Positions 9,444 through 17,397 of a DNA stretch of 64,000 bases are shown here, one piece after another; positions within the stretch are counted from its first letter, which is position 1, and each line of letters begins with the position of its first letter. A model generated the notes under the pieces. The model searched no databases. It was not told where the DNA came from and worked only from the letters and a program-made list of their open reading frames with translations. Made by a program: the position numbers and the translations under genes. Source of the stretch: Actinomyces oris (lineage in GTDB: Bacteria; Actinomycetota; Actinomycetes; Actinomycetales; Actinomycetaceae); contig NZ_VICC01000005.1 in assembly GCF_006546825.1 (NCBI RefSeq), positions 62,001 through 126,000 of the forward strand. The letters run 5' to 3'.

Positions 9444-11267
9444 ATGAACACAATGTCCACGGGCGCCGCCTCTCGGCCGGCCCTCACGCGAGGGGCGGTG
9501 AGGGGGGCCGCCGCCATCCTCACTCTCTTCCTTGTCGCGATCTTGTCGCAGTTCGCCCCCCAGGCGAGCGCTGAGCAGAACAAGAGCGTCAACGTCACCA
9601 ACCTGTCTCTGACACGGGTGGACGGTAACAACGTCGAGCAGGACGGACAGCTCAACACCTACGACCTCGCCCGTCTCAGCTTCGACTGGAGCGGCGTCGA
9701 CGCCAACCTCAAGAGCGGCGACTCCTTCACGATCGGTCTGGGTGAGTACTTCACCAACCTGCAGAACAGTGAGACCCACCCCATGACCGTCGAGTACGGC
9801 GGCAAGGATGTCGAGGTCGGTACCTGCACCCTGACCGTCAAGGACGTCACCTGCACCTTCAACTCCAAGGTTGACGAGCTCAAGGCCGCCGGCTTCCACA
9901 ACTTCAAGGGTTCCGGCTCCGCCCTGGTGTCCGTCGCCAAGGCCACCGACGTGCAGTCCGTTGACTTCACCGTCAACGGTGTCACCACGACCGTCACCCT
10001 GCCCGGCGGTGGCGGCATCGGCGGCCCCAAGGAGAGCGACTGGGAGCTCACCAAGTGGGCCTCCAGCTTCTACAACAACTACAAGGAGCTGACCTGGGGT
10101 GTGAACTTCGGGACCAACCAGACCACTGGTGGCAAGCTCGGCAAGACCTTCGACGGCTCCCGCCAGAGCATCGTCTTCACCGACACCCTCGGTGGCGGCA
10201 TGACCTTCAACCAGGTCGACGCCACCCGCACGGTCCTCAACCTGCGTCCCGCTGACGGCAAGTCCATCCCGCTGACCAACGCCGCCGGCCAGGACTCCAC
10301 CACCCAGTACGGTGACTACGACGTCAAGGCCACCTACTCCGAGGACGGCCGCACCGCCACCTACGAGGTGACCGGTCCGTTCCAGAACGGCACCAACTTC
10401 ACCCTGGAGTACCCCGTCTCCTTCGTGGACGCCAACGGTAAGGCCGTCGCCGCCTCACGAGGCACCTCCTACGAGAACACCGTGAACCTCAACGGTACGG
10501 ACCTGACCAGCACCCAGAAGCAGTCCTACGTCCAGTACTTCGACATCTCGGTCCAGATGGAGCCCGGCTTCGGCAGCTTCAACGTGACCAAGGTCGTCGA
10601 GGGCGAGGCTGCCGCGAAGGCCGCCGGCTCCAGCTTCGTCGTCGACGTCGCCTACGAGCTGCCGGCCGCTGCCAGCTCCTACCCGGACTGGAAGGCTCCC
10701 GAGGGCCAGAAGGCCACCGGCGACGGCCGCACCGGAACCTCCTCCGTCACGGTCAAGCCCGGTGAGCCGGTCACCTTCGACGGCACCTTCCCCGTGGGCA
10801 CCAAGGTCACGCTCACCGAGGACACCTCCAAGGCCCAGCCCGCCGCCTCCGGCTTCAGCTGGGGCGAGCCGGTCTTCACCATCGACGGCCAGAAGACCAA
10901 CACCTTCACCATCCGCGACCAGGAGATCGTCAATGTCTCTCTGACCAACACGACGACGACCACCTCGACGCCGCCGACGACCACGCAGACCCCGCCCACG
11001 GTGACCACTCCGCCGGCGACCCCGCCGACCACCACGCAGGCCCCGCCCACGGTGACCACTCCGCCGGCGACCCCGCCGACCACCACGCAGCAGCCGCCGA
11101 GCACCCCGGGTGCTCCGGTGCCGCCCACCTCCACCCCGAGGACGCCGAACGGTGGCACCCCGCCGCTGGCGCACACCGGTGCTAACGCCGTTGCGCTCGT
11201 GCTGCTCGCCGGCGCCGGCCTGGGTGGCGGTGCCCTGCTGGTGGCTCGTCGCCGCAACGCCTCCTGA
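9444..11267 (+). CDS. Sortase-anchored surface protein (adhesin-like, DUF5979-like repeat, LAHTG signal)
   Basis: 607 residues; the ATG at 9444 has GGAGA 4-5 nt upstream. A signal peptide (about residues 1-43, cleavage after ASA) leads into EQNKSVNVTN. Two beta-rich regions (about 44-370) resemble Ig-like collagen/fibrinogen-binding adhesin folds. Then comes a DUF5979-like domain (GSFNVTKVVEGEA..., about 373-495), a Thr/Pro stalk with two 17-residue repeats, and a C-terminal sorting signal: LAHTG at 575-579, a hydrophobic stretch and ARRRNAS. It is expected to be exported by Sec and covalently linked to peptidoglycan by a sortase. The stalk is a likely glycosylation region, which is inference. 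The ligand is unknown. Confidence 0.85.
   Translation: MNTMSTGAASRPALTRGAVRGAAAILTLFLVAILSQFAPQASAEQNKSVNVTNLSLTRVDGNNVEQDGQLNTYDLARLSFDWSGVDANLKSGDSFTIGLGEYFTNLQNSETHPMTVEYGGKDVEVGTCTLTVKDVTCTFNSKVDELKAAGFHNFKGSGSALVSVAKATDVQSVDFTVNGVTTTVTLPGGGGIGGPKESDWELTKWASSFYNNYKELTWGVNFGTNQTTGGKLGKTFDGSRQSIVFTDTLGGGMTFNQVDATRTVLNLRPADGKSIPLTNAAGQDSTTQYGDYDVKATYSEDGRTATYEVTGPFQNGTNFTLEYPVSFVDANGKAVAASRGTSYENTVNLNGTDLTSTQKQSYVQYFDISVQMEPGFGSFNVTKVVEGEAAAKAAGSSFVVDVAYELPAAASSYPDWKAPEGQKATGDGRTGTSSVTVKPGEPVTFDGTFPVGTKVTLTEDTSKAQPAASGFSWGEPVFTIDGQKTNTFTIRDQEIVNVSLTNTTTTTSTPPTTTQTPPTVTTPPATPPTTTQAPPTVTTPPATPPTTTQQPPSTPGAPVPPTSTPRTPNGGTPPLAHTGANAVALVLLAGAGLGGGALLVARRRNAS
10983..11084 (+). repeat. 51-bp tandem repeat, two copies, in the Thr/Pro stalk
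   Basis: Two head-to-tail 51-bp units begin with ACGCAG at 10983 and 11034, and a third ACGCAG begins at 11085. Each encodes TQxPPTVTTPPATPPTT. The copies are nearly identical at DNA level, which suggests recent duplication and a site for stalk-length variation between strains. Confidence 0.9.
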
Positions 11268-11316
11268 ACGCGGGTGACCGCTTCTCGAGCCTGAACGCTC
11301 TGTCAGCAGAGCCCAT

Positions 11317-11357
11317 CCAGTGGCCCCTCTCCGGTTCAACCGGGGTGGGGCCACTGG
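11317..11357 (+). terminator. Hairpin terminator after the surface protein gene
   Basis: An 11-bp stem, CCAGTGGCCCC/GGGGCCACTGG, carries an inner CCGG/CCGG pairing. It begins 50 nt after the stop. There is no clear T-tract, as is common in actinobacteria. Confidence 0.65.
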
Positions 11358-11519
11358 CCGTCTGCGCCCTGGGGTCCCGCCCCGACGGTCCGGCTCGGTG
11401 GATCTACCGAAAGCAGGAGAGCCCCATTCGATCGTCTCGGCCGTGGGGAGGAGGAGGCCGCCCCGCTAATCATTCTCTCGAGGGGCGCTTATCGTGTGGC
11501 TGTTTTCTAGCCTGAAGGC

Positions 11520-11687
11520 ATGAGCGCAACAACCTCCTCCTCTTCGTCCTCACTGACCTCCTTCCTCTCCTCCCTGGAGCAGCCGCCTCCGGCCTGGGGG
11601 TACTCCGACAGCGCGGCCGCCCCGGTATCTCTGGGACTGGGGCGGGTGATCGGCCGACTGCTCAAGCAGATCATCTGGCGTCGCTGA
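11520..11687 (+). CDS. Small ORF, 55 residues, unknown function, possibly leaderless
   Basis: The ORF runs from the ATG at 11520 to a TGA. A -10-like TAGCCT at 11509-11514 lies 5 nt before the ATG, suggesting a leaderless mRNA. The N-terminal half is Ser/Thr-rich (residues 1-17). The middle, QPPPAWGYSDS, is followed by a basic amphipathic tail, GLGRVIGRLLKQIIWRR, that could bind membranes or nucleic acid. No family is recognised. It stands alone between the surface protein and hom. It could be a chance ORF. Confidence 0.4.
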   Translation: MSATTSSSSSSLTSFLSSLEQPPPAWGYSDSAAAPVSLGLGRVIGRLLKQIIWRR

Positions 11688-11956
11688 GAACTCCGCCTCG
11701 TCCGCGCGCAGCCTCAGGCCAGCGCCGGAGGCACCCCCGCCGGCCTCATCGCACCGGGGAGCACAGAGCCGGTCGTGTGTCCACAGGCGGACATGCAAGC
11801 GCTCCACGGCCGATGCCCCTTATGCTGGCCCGCAGTGATGGCCAGCGCCGGTGGGCGGTCGGTTGACCGTGCCAGCCGATCGGCCCCATCGCATGACGCA
11901 GTCGAAGTGCCCACACGCGGCACGCAACACAGCACACACAGCAAGGTGGTCATCCC

Positions 11957-13285
11957 GTGGCTCAGGACCTCTCACCCGCCCAGCGCACACTGACCGTCGG
12001 CGTCCTCGGCGCCGGGACCGTCGGAAGCCAGGTCATTCGCCTCCTCACCGAGCAGGCCGACGACTTCGCCGCCCGCTCCGGCGCACGTCTTGAGATCACG
12101 GGCGTCGCCGTCCGCGACGTCAACGCGCCGCGCGACTTCGCCGTCCCCCAGGACCTCCTTACCGATGACGCCACCGCCGTCGCCACCGGCAACGACCTGG
12201 TCATCGAGCTCATCGGCGGGATCGAGCCGGCCCGCACCCTCATCCTGGCCGCCTTCAAGGCCGGGGCCAGCGTCATCACCGGCAACAAGGCCCTCATCGC
12301 GGCCCACGGCCCCGAGCTCTACACCGCCGCCGCGGCCGCAGGCACCGACTTCTACTACGAGGCCGCTGTCGCCGGTGCCATCCCGGTGGTCTACGCGCTG
12401 CGCGAGTCCATGGCCGGCGACCGCGTCACCAGCGTGCTCGGTATCGTCAACGGCACCACCAACTACATCCTCGACGAGATGAGCACCAAGGGACTCTCCT
12501 TCGAGACCGCCCTGGCCACCGCCCAGGAGCTCGGCTACGCCGAGGCCGACCCCACCGCCGACGTCGACGGCCTGGACGCCGCCGCCAAGGCCGCCATCAT
12601 CGCCTCCCTCGCCTTCCACACCCGCGTGGGCCTCGACGACGTCTCCGTCGAGGGCATCCGCGAGGTCACCGCCGACGACATCCGCGAGGCCCACGCCTCG
12701 GGCTGCGAGCTCAAGCTCCTCGCCATCGCCCAGCGCCGCGACGACGAGCAGGCGCAAGGCGTCTCCGTGCGCGTCCACCCCGCCCTCGTCCCCAACGACC
12801 ACCCGCTGGCCAGCGTTCACGGTGCCTACAACGCCGTCCTGGTCGAGGCCGAGAGCGCCGGGCGCCTCATGTTCTACGGTCAGGGAGCGGGAGGAGCCCC
12901 GACCGCCTCAGCGGTCCTGTCCGACGTCGTCGCAGCCGCCGCCCACCGGGTCCACGGCGGCCAGGCCCCCCGCGAGTCCTCCTACGCGAGCCTGCCGGTC
13001 CTCGGCCCCGAGGCCGCTGTCACCCGCTACCAGATCCAGCTGCGCTCAGACGACGCCGTCGGCTCCCTGGCCGCGATGGCCTCCGTCTTCGCCGAGAACG
13101 AGGTCTCCATCAACTCGGTGCGCCAGAGCGCCTACGTCACCTCCGACGGCAGCCACGACCAGGCCATCGTCACCTTCGTGACCCACCCTGCCCCCGTCTT
13201 CCACCTCGACGCCGCCGTCGAGGGCCTGCGGGACTCCGACCGGGTCGCCGAGGTCGTCTCCATCCAACGCGTCGAGGGCGAGTGA
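11957..13285 (+). CDS. hom: Homoserine dehydrogenase
   Basis: 442 residues. It reduces aspartate semialdehyde to homoserine, the branch point to threonine and methionine. The GTG start has AAGGTGG 7 nt upstream. An N-terminal Rossmann motif, VGVLGAGTVGSQV, is followed by the catalytic domain with EADPTADVDGLDAAAK and its catalytic lysines. A C-terminal ACT domain (about residues 355-440) is expected to bind threonine for feedback control. The next gene starts 1 nt after its stop. The 269 nt upstream hold a possible -10 (TATGCT, 11820-11825) but no other gene. Confidence 0.96.
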   Translation: MAQDLSPAQRTLTVGVLGAGTVGSQVIRLLTEQADDFAARSGARLEITGVAVRDVNAPRDFAVPQDLLTDDATAVATGNDLVIELIGGIEPARTLILAAFKAGASVITGNKALIAAHGPELYTAAAAAGTDFYYEAAVAGAIPVVYALRESMAGDRVTSVLGIVNGTTNYILDEMSTKGLSFETALATAQELGYAEADPTADVDGLDAAAKAAIIASLAFHTRVGLDDVSVEGIREVTADDIREAHASGCELKLLAIAQRRDDEQAQGVSVRVHPALVPNDHPLASVHGAYNAVLVEAESAGRLMFYGQGAGGAPTASAVLSDVVAAAAHRVHGGQAPRESSYASLPVLGPEAAVTRYQIQLRSDDAVGSLAAMASVFAENEVSINSVRQSAYVTSDGSHDQAIVTFVTHPAPVFHLDAAVEGLRDSDRVAEVVSIQRVEGE

Positions 13286-13286
13286 C

Positions 13287-14189
13287 ATGCGCATCGTCTA
13301 CGAGCGCGCGGCCGTCCGGGTCCCGGCCACGACGGCGAACATGGGGCCGGGCTTCGACTCCTTCGGCATGGCCTTCCGCTACTACGACGAGGTCTCGGTG
13401 CGGCCGATCACCGGCACCACCCGCGTCATCGTCGAGGGCGTGGGTGCCGAGACGGTCCCCACCGATGATGACAACCTCGTCGTGCAGGCGCTGCGAGCCG
13501 GTCTGGACGTCGTCGGCGCCCCACAGGCCGGCTTCGAGATGCGCTGCGTCAACCGGATCCCCCACGGCGGGGGCATGGGCTCGTCCGCCAGTGCCGCCGT
13601 GGCCGGACTCATGCTGGCGCGCGGCCTCATCGCCGAGCCCGAGGCCCTCAGCGATGACCGGATCTTCGCCCTGGCCACCGACTTCGAGGGCCACCCCGAC
13701 AACGTCGCGCCCGCCGTGTTCGGAGGCGCCGCTGTCGCCTGGGTCGAGCGCGGGGGACGCCCGCGCATGGCGCCCATGCCCGTGGACGCCTCCCTCGGGG
13801 TGAGCCTGCTCATCCCGCCGGCGACGACGCGCCTGTCCACCAAGGAGGCCCGTCAGGTCCTGCCGGTCTCCGTGCCGCGCGAGGACGCCCTGTTCAACAC
13901 CTCCCGGGCCGCCGTGCTCATGCTGGCGCTCGCCGGGCGTCCCGACCTGCTCATGGCCGGAACCGAGGACCGCCTCCACCAGGAATACCGGCGTGGGGTC
14001 CTGCCCGCCTCGATGGCCGTCATGGACTCGCTGCGCGAGCAGGGTTACCCGGCCGTCATCTCCGGCGCCGGTCCCACGGTGCTGGTCCTGTCCACCCTGG
14101 CCGACCAGACCCGCTTCGCCCTGGAGAACCACGGCTGGAGCGTACTCAGCCCCGGAATCGACACCCGTGGGGCGGTCCTGACCTCCTGA
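13287..14189 (+). CDS. thrB: Homoserine kinase
   Basis: A 300-residue GHMP kinase that phosphorylates homoserine to O-phosphohomoserine for threonine synthesis. The N-terminal VPATTANMGPGFDSFG and the ATP-binding P-loop PHGGGMGSSASAAV are typical, as is the C-terminal SGAGPTVLVL. The single base between the hom stop and this start indicates an operon with translational coupling. A threonine synthase gene is not next to it in this window. Confidence 0.96.
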   Translation: MRIVYERAAVRVPATTANMGPGFDSFGMAFRYYDEVSVRPITGTTRVIVEGVGAETVPTDDDNLVVQALRAGLDVVGAPQAGFEMRCVNRIPHGGGMGSSASAAVAGLMLARGLIAEPEALSDDRIFALATDFEGHPDNVAPAVFGGAAVAWVERGGRPRMAPMPVDASLGVSLLIPPATTRLSTKEARQVLPVSVPREDALFNTSRAAVLMLALAGRPDLLMAGTEDRLHQEYRRGVLPASMAVMDSLREQGYPAVISGAGPTVLVLSTLADQTRFALENHGWSVLSPGIDTRGAVLTS

Positions 14190-14221
14190 TCCGTGCGAAC
14201 GGCTTCTTCATCCGCCTCCCT

Positions 14222-14259
14222 GATCGCGGGCGTCCTCGAGTCCGAGGACGCCCGCGATC
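14222..14259 (+). terminator. Strong hairpin terminator after hom-thrB
   Basis: A perfect 17-bp stem with a 4-nt loop (AGTC) begins 33 nt after the thrB stop, with arms at 14222-14238 and 14243-14259. No long T-tract follows. Confidence 0.85.
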
Positions 14260-15085
14260 TGCGTCCGTCTCGAATCCTTGGTGAGGTGTGCTGTCTCCTC
14301 ACTTCTGAGGCATGTGAGTGTCATGACTTCTGAGACACCCGCTCGGGCGGGAACCTTGGGCAGGCTAGTGGCTCTGGAGGTGAGGCATGACGGGGTGTGG
14401 GTGTCCATGGTGCTGACATTAAAGGCGTAGCGGCGCTGCACGCCGGAGAGAAACCGCAGTATTCCAACGATGCCCGCTGGGCGCACTGACGTCGGGCCCG
14501 CTCATGTCAGCGCTGTGGACACCGGGCCGCGCAGGAGTGAGTCCGGGGTTCTTGCGGCACGGCCCGGCGCCTCCGTCACAGGTCCGCCCCTACCGCTCCC
14601 TGTCCGCCGCCTGCGCAGGGTCCCGGTGGTCATGGTTCGACTCCGGCTTCGCAGTGAGTCTCGCCTCGGGTCGGCCTGCTCCACGAGGGTCGGGATCCAC
14701 TGGCCAAGGGTTGTGCGTACTGCACGAAGGTCCCACCTACCTGCAGTACCCCCGACCTTCCTCCAGTAGCATCCCACCCTCGTTCAGTGTGTCCAGGCGA
14801 TGCCGGCAGCCACCGCAGTGACCGGGTCAGTCTGCTCCGGCAGGCCGAGGCAGCAGCTCTCCCATCTGGCAGACGCTTCCAAGCGGTGTCTTGAGATGTC
14901 ATGACATTTGAAACTCTCAGAGGTCGTGAGGCAACACAGAATCCCCGGTGAGGCGGCAGAGCCCTGCTTCCACGTGGGACGTGCACCACATCTGGGTAGT
15001 TGAGAAATAAACTATGAGCTTCTCCAGTTCTCTCAGAACACAAGAAATCATTGAGATCCAGTGTTGAGAACAGGGAGGACGTCTG
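14260..15085. other. 826-nt non-coding region, possibly decayed mobile DNA
   Basis: Overlapping ORFs exist in several frames, but none has a recognisable product or a good ribosome binding site. TGTCATGA-containing segments flank the stretch: one at 14319-14337 (TGTCATGACTTCTGAGACA) and a similar one near 14897-14930. They look like remnants of insertion-sequence ends. The last 80 nt are AT-richer and probably hold the promoter for the monooxygenase operon. Confidence 0.35.
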
Positions 15086-16234
15086 ATGCAGTTCGGGATC
15101 TTCACAGTTGGAGACATCACGACCGATCCGGCTACTGGCAAGGCTCCCAGTGAGCATCAGCGCATCAAGAACACAGTCGAGATGGCGGTCCTGGCCGAGC
15201 AGGCGGGTTTGGACTTCTTCGCTACCGGGGAGCACCACAACCCACCCTTCGCGCCGTCGTCACCCACCACCCTGCTGGCCAACATCGCTGCCCGCACGGA
15301 CAGGCTGCTCCTGAGCACTGCGACCACCCTCATCACGACTAATGACCCGGTGCGTCTGGCCGAGGAGTACGCCTACCTCCAGCACCTCTCCGACGGGCGC
15401 GTCGACCTCATGATGGGGCGTGGCAACACCGGGCCGGTCTATCCCTGGTTCGGCAAGGACATCCGCAAGGGCATCTCGCTCGCGGTGGAGAACTATGACC
15501 TGCTGCGCCGCCTGTGGCGCGAGACCAATGTGGACTGGGAGGGTGAGTTCCGCACCGCGCTGCAGGACTTCACATCCATGCCCCGCCCACTCGACGGCGT
15601 CCCGCCCTTCGTGTGGCACGCCTCCATCCGCTCGCCCCAGATCGCCGAGCAGGCCGCCTATTACGGAGACGGATACCTCCACAACAACATCTTCTGGCCC
15701 ATCGACCACGTCAAGAAGATGGTCGACCTCTACCGAGAGCGCTTCGCCTTCTATGGTCATGGTCGGCCCGAGCAGGCGATCGTGGGCTTGGGCGGACAGA
15801 TCTTCGCCGCCAGGAGTGAGACCGAGGCCATCGAGCGATACACCCCCTACTTCCGCAACACCTACGTCTACCAGGGGGCGTCGCTGGAAGAGATGACACA
15901 GCACACGCCTCTCGCGGTCGGCACGCCTGAGCAGATCGTGGAGAAGTACCTGACCTACCGGGACGCGATCGGCGACTACCAGCGTCAGGCCTTCAACCTG
16001 GACCTGGGCGGCGTCCCGCACAAGGAGATCATGAAGCAGATCGAGTACCTGGGTTCCGAGATCGTTCCGGCGCTGCGCGCCGAGCTGGAGTCCACCAGGC
16101 CCGAAGGGGTTCCCGACGCGCCGCTCCACCCGCGCCACCGGGCCCTGCTGGAGGGGGCCGAGCCTCCGGCTGAGGAGCCCTTCTCCCTGTCCAACGAGTT
16201 CGACCCGCTCACGGGCCGGAAGGTGAGGATCTGA
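15086..16234 (+). CDS. FMN-dependent luciferase-like monooxygenase (CE1758-type LLM)
   Basis: 382 residues with a GGGAGG ribosome binding site 8 nt before the ATG. The luciferase-like TIM barrel is recognisable from MQFGIFTVGD, the ATGEHHNPPF segment, LLLSTATTLITTNDP and the LSDGRVDLMMGRGN motif that binds flavin phosphate. The order monooxygenase then FMN reductase, 1 nt apart, matches the paired LLM_CE1758/LLM_duo_CE1759 families of actinobacteria. Such enzymes oxidise an organic substrate with O2 using reduced FMN from the partner. The substrate is unknown. Confidence 0.88.
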   Translation: MQFGIFTVGDITTDPATGKAPSEHQRIKNTVEMAVLAEQAGLDFFATGEHHNPPFAPSSPTTLLANIAARTDRLLLSTATTLITTNDPVRLAEEYAYLQHLSDGRVDLMMGRGNTGPVYPWFGKDIRKGISLAVENYDLLRRLWRETNVDWEGEFRTALQDFTSMPRPLDGVPPFVWHASIRSPQIAEQAAYYGDGYLHNNIFWPIDHVKKMVDLYRERFAFYGHGRPEQAIVGLGGQIFAARSETEAIERYTPYFRNTYVYQGASLEEMTQHTPLAVGTPEQIVEKYLTYRDAIGDYQRQAFNLDLGGVPHKEIMKQIEYLGSEIVPALRAELESTRPEGVPDAPLHPRHRALLEGAEPPAEEPFSLSNEFDPLTGRKVRI

Positions 16235-16235
16235 G

Positions 16236-17021
16236 ATGGCATGGGGAACCCGTGACACGACGAGTGACAGGCAGGAGATGGATGACGTGACCGCTGATAC
16301 GACCGCGCCCGTCGCCCCTTCTGGGGGCACCCAGTCCCTGGCCGGATCGCCGACCTATGACGCCTACGCCAATACCCAGATGGGGCGTCTGAGCCGGATC
16401 GTGGCTCTGCACGCCGGGGTCTCGGAGCCCTCGACCTCCCAGAAGCTCGCCGAGCGGCTGGCTGAGTCGACTCGCAAGGCCCTGGAGGCCGACTCCCGCC
16501 TGGCCAGCATCGAGGTCATCGGGCTCAGGCCCCTGGTCAAGGACATCGCCCTGGCCGGTGTGGGTGGGCCGGTGTCCGCCGACCTGCAGAAGGTGATCGA
16601 TGCCCTGTCCGCCGCCGACGGCGTCATCCTGGTCAGCCCGGTCTTTCAGGCCTCCTACTCCGGACTGTTCAAGTCCGCCATGGATGTGCTGCCGGCGGGC
16701 ACGCTTGAGGGCGTCCCCGTCCTGCTGGGGGCGACGGCCGGCACTGCGCGGCACAGTCTTGTGACCGAGATGGCGCTGCGGCCGCTGGTCGTCTACATGA
16801 AGGCCCTGCCGACGCAGACCGCCGTCTTCGCGGCCAGTGAGGACTTCGGCGCGGCCTGGCAGACGCCATCATCCTCTGAGAGGCCTGAGTCGCCTTTGAG
16901 TGAGCGCGTGGCTCGGGCGGGGCGGGAGCTGGCCACGCTCATGGAGCGCTTCCCGCGCCAGGCGCCGGTTGACCCGCTGGCCGACTTCGCGCCCATGGAG
17001 ACGCTTCTCGCAGGTCGCTGA
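16236..17021 (+). CDS. NADPH-dependent FMN reductase (CE1759-type partner of the luciferase-like monooxygenase)
   Basis: 261 residues with a flavodoxin-like fold: IVALHAGVSEPSTSQKLAERL replaces the usual GSxRxxS loop, and DGVILVSPVFQASYSGLFKSAMD is the family's flavin-binding region. It presumably supplies FMNH2 to the monooxygenase one base upstream. The ATG at 16236 has AGGTGAGG 7 nt upstream. A GTG at 16287 with AGGAG 9 nt upstream is an alternative start, and the first 40 residues are poorly conserved in character, so the exact N-terminus is open. Confidence 0.85.
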   Translation: MAWGTRDTTSDRQEMDDVTADTTAPVAPSGGTQSLAGSPTYDAYANTQMGRLSRIVALHAGVSEPSTSQKLAERLAESTRKALEADSRLASIEVIGLRPLVKDIALAGVGGPVSADLQKVIDALSAADGVILVSPVFQASYSGLFKSAMDVLPAGTLEGVPVLLGATAGTARHSLVTEMALRPLVVYMKALPTQTAVFAASEDFGAAWQTPSSSERPESPLSERVARAGRELATLMERFPRQAPVDPLADFAPMETLLAGR

Positions 17022-17082
17022 GGCCGTGAGCCTGGGAGCTTGAAGGGCAAGAGTCGACTTGGTTGTGTCCGAGTCGATCAGT

Positions 17083-17120
17083 CCGGTGGGGCTGATCGTG
17101 CGTACGGTCGGCCCCACCGG
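17083..17120 (+). terminator. Hairpin terminator after the monooxygenase/reductase operon
   Basis: A 10-bp stem, CCGGTGGGGC/GCCCCACCGG, begins 62 nt after the stop. No T-tract is present. Confidence 0.6.
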
Positions 17121-17193
17121 CGTCACGGCGACGACGAGAACTGCCATGGATGGAATAATGGCTGCATCCCCGGCGTTGCTTGCCGGTGTTCCG

Positions 17194-17223
17194 TTAGGTG
17201 CTGCTTCTCCGGGCTGCTATGAT
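17194..17223 (+). promoter_or_regulatory. Probable rho promoter
   Basis: TATGAT at 17218-17223 is a near-consensus -10. TTAGGT, 18 nt upstream, is a weak -35. This would give a 5' UTR of about 170 nt before the rho GTG, containing a GACCTGA-GGC-TCAGGTC hairpin at 17275-17291. A long leader fits the known autoregulation of rho, but no mechanism can be read here. Confidence 0.5.
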
Positions 17224-17397
17224 GACGCTGTCGGCCGCACGGATCGCACCACGCCGCTGACCGCACCAGCCCCGGACCTGAGGCTCAGGTCTCAGCAGAA
17301 GCCAGCAGTGCATGACCCACCCCTGTGAATGATTCCGGGGGAGTCTCCCCAGTTGAACGCCCCTTCTTCGGAGCGTCATCACACCGTTAGGACACTC

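Noticed and set aside
10983-11084. CRISPR-like repeat
   Set aside because: The 51-bp units are contiguous without spacers and in frame within the surface protein gene.
14630-15238. 202-residue open frame on the - strand
   Set aside because: It overlaps the start of the monooxygenase gene, has no recognisable domain and no credible start signal.
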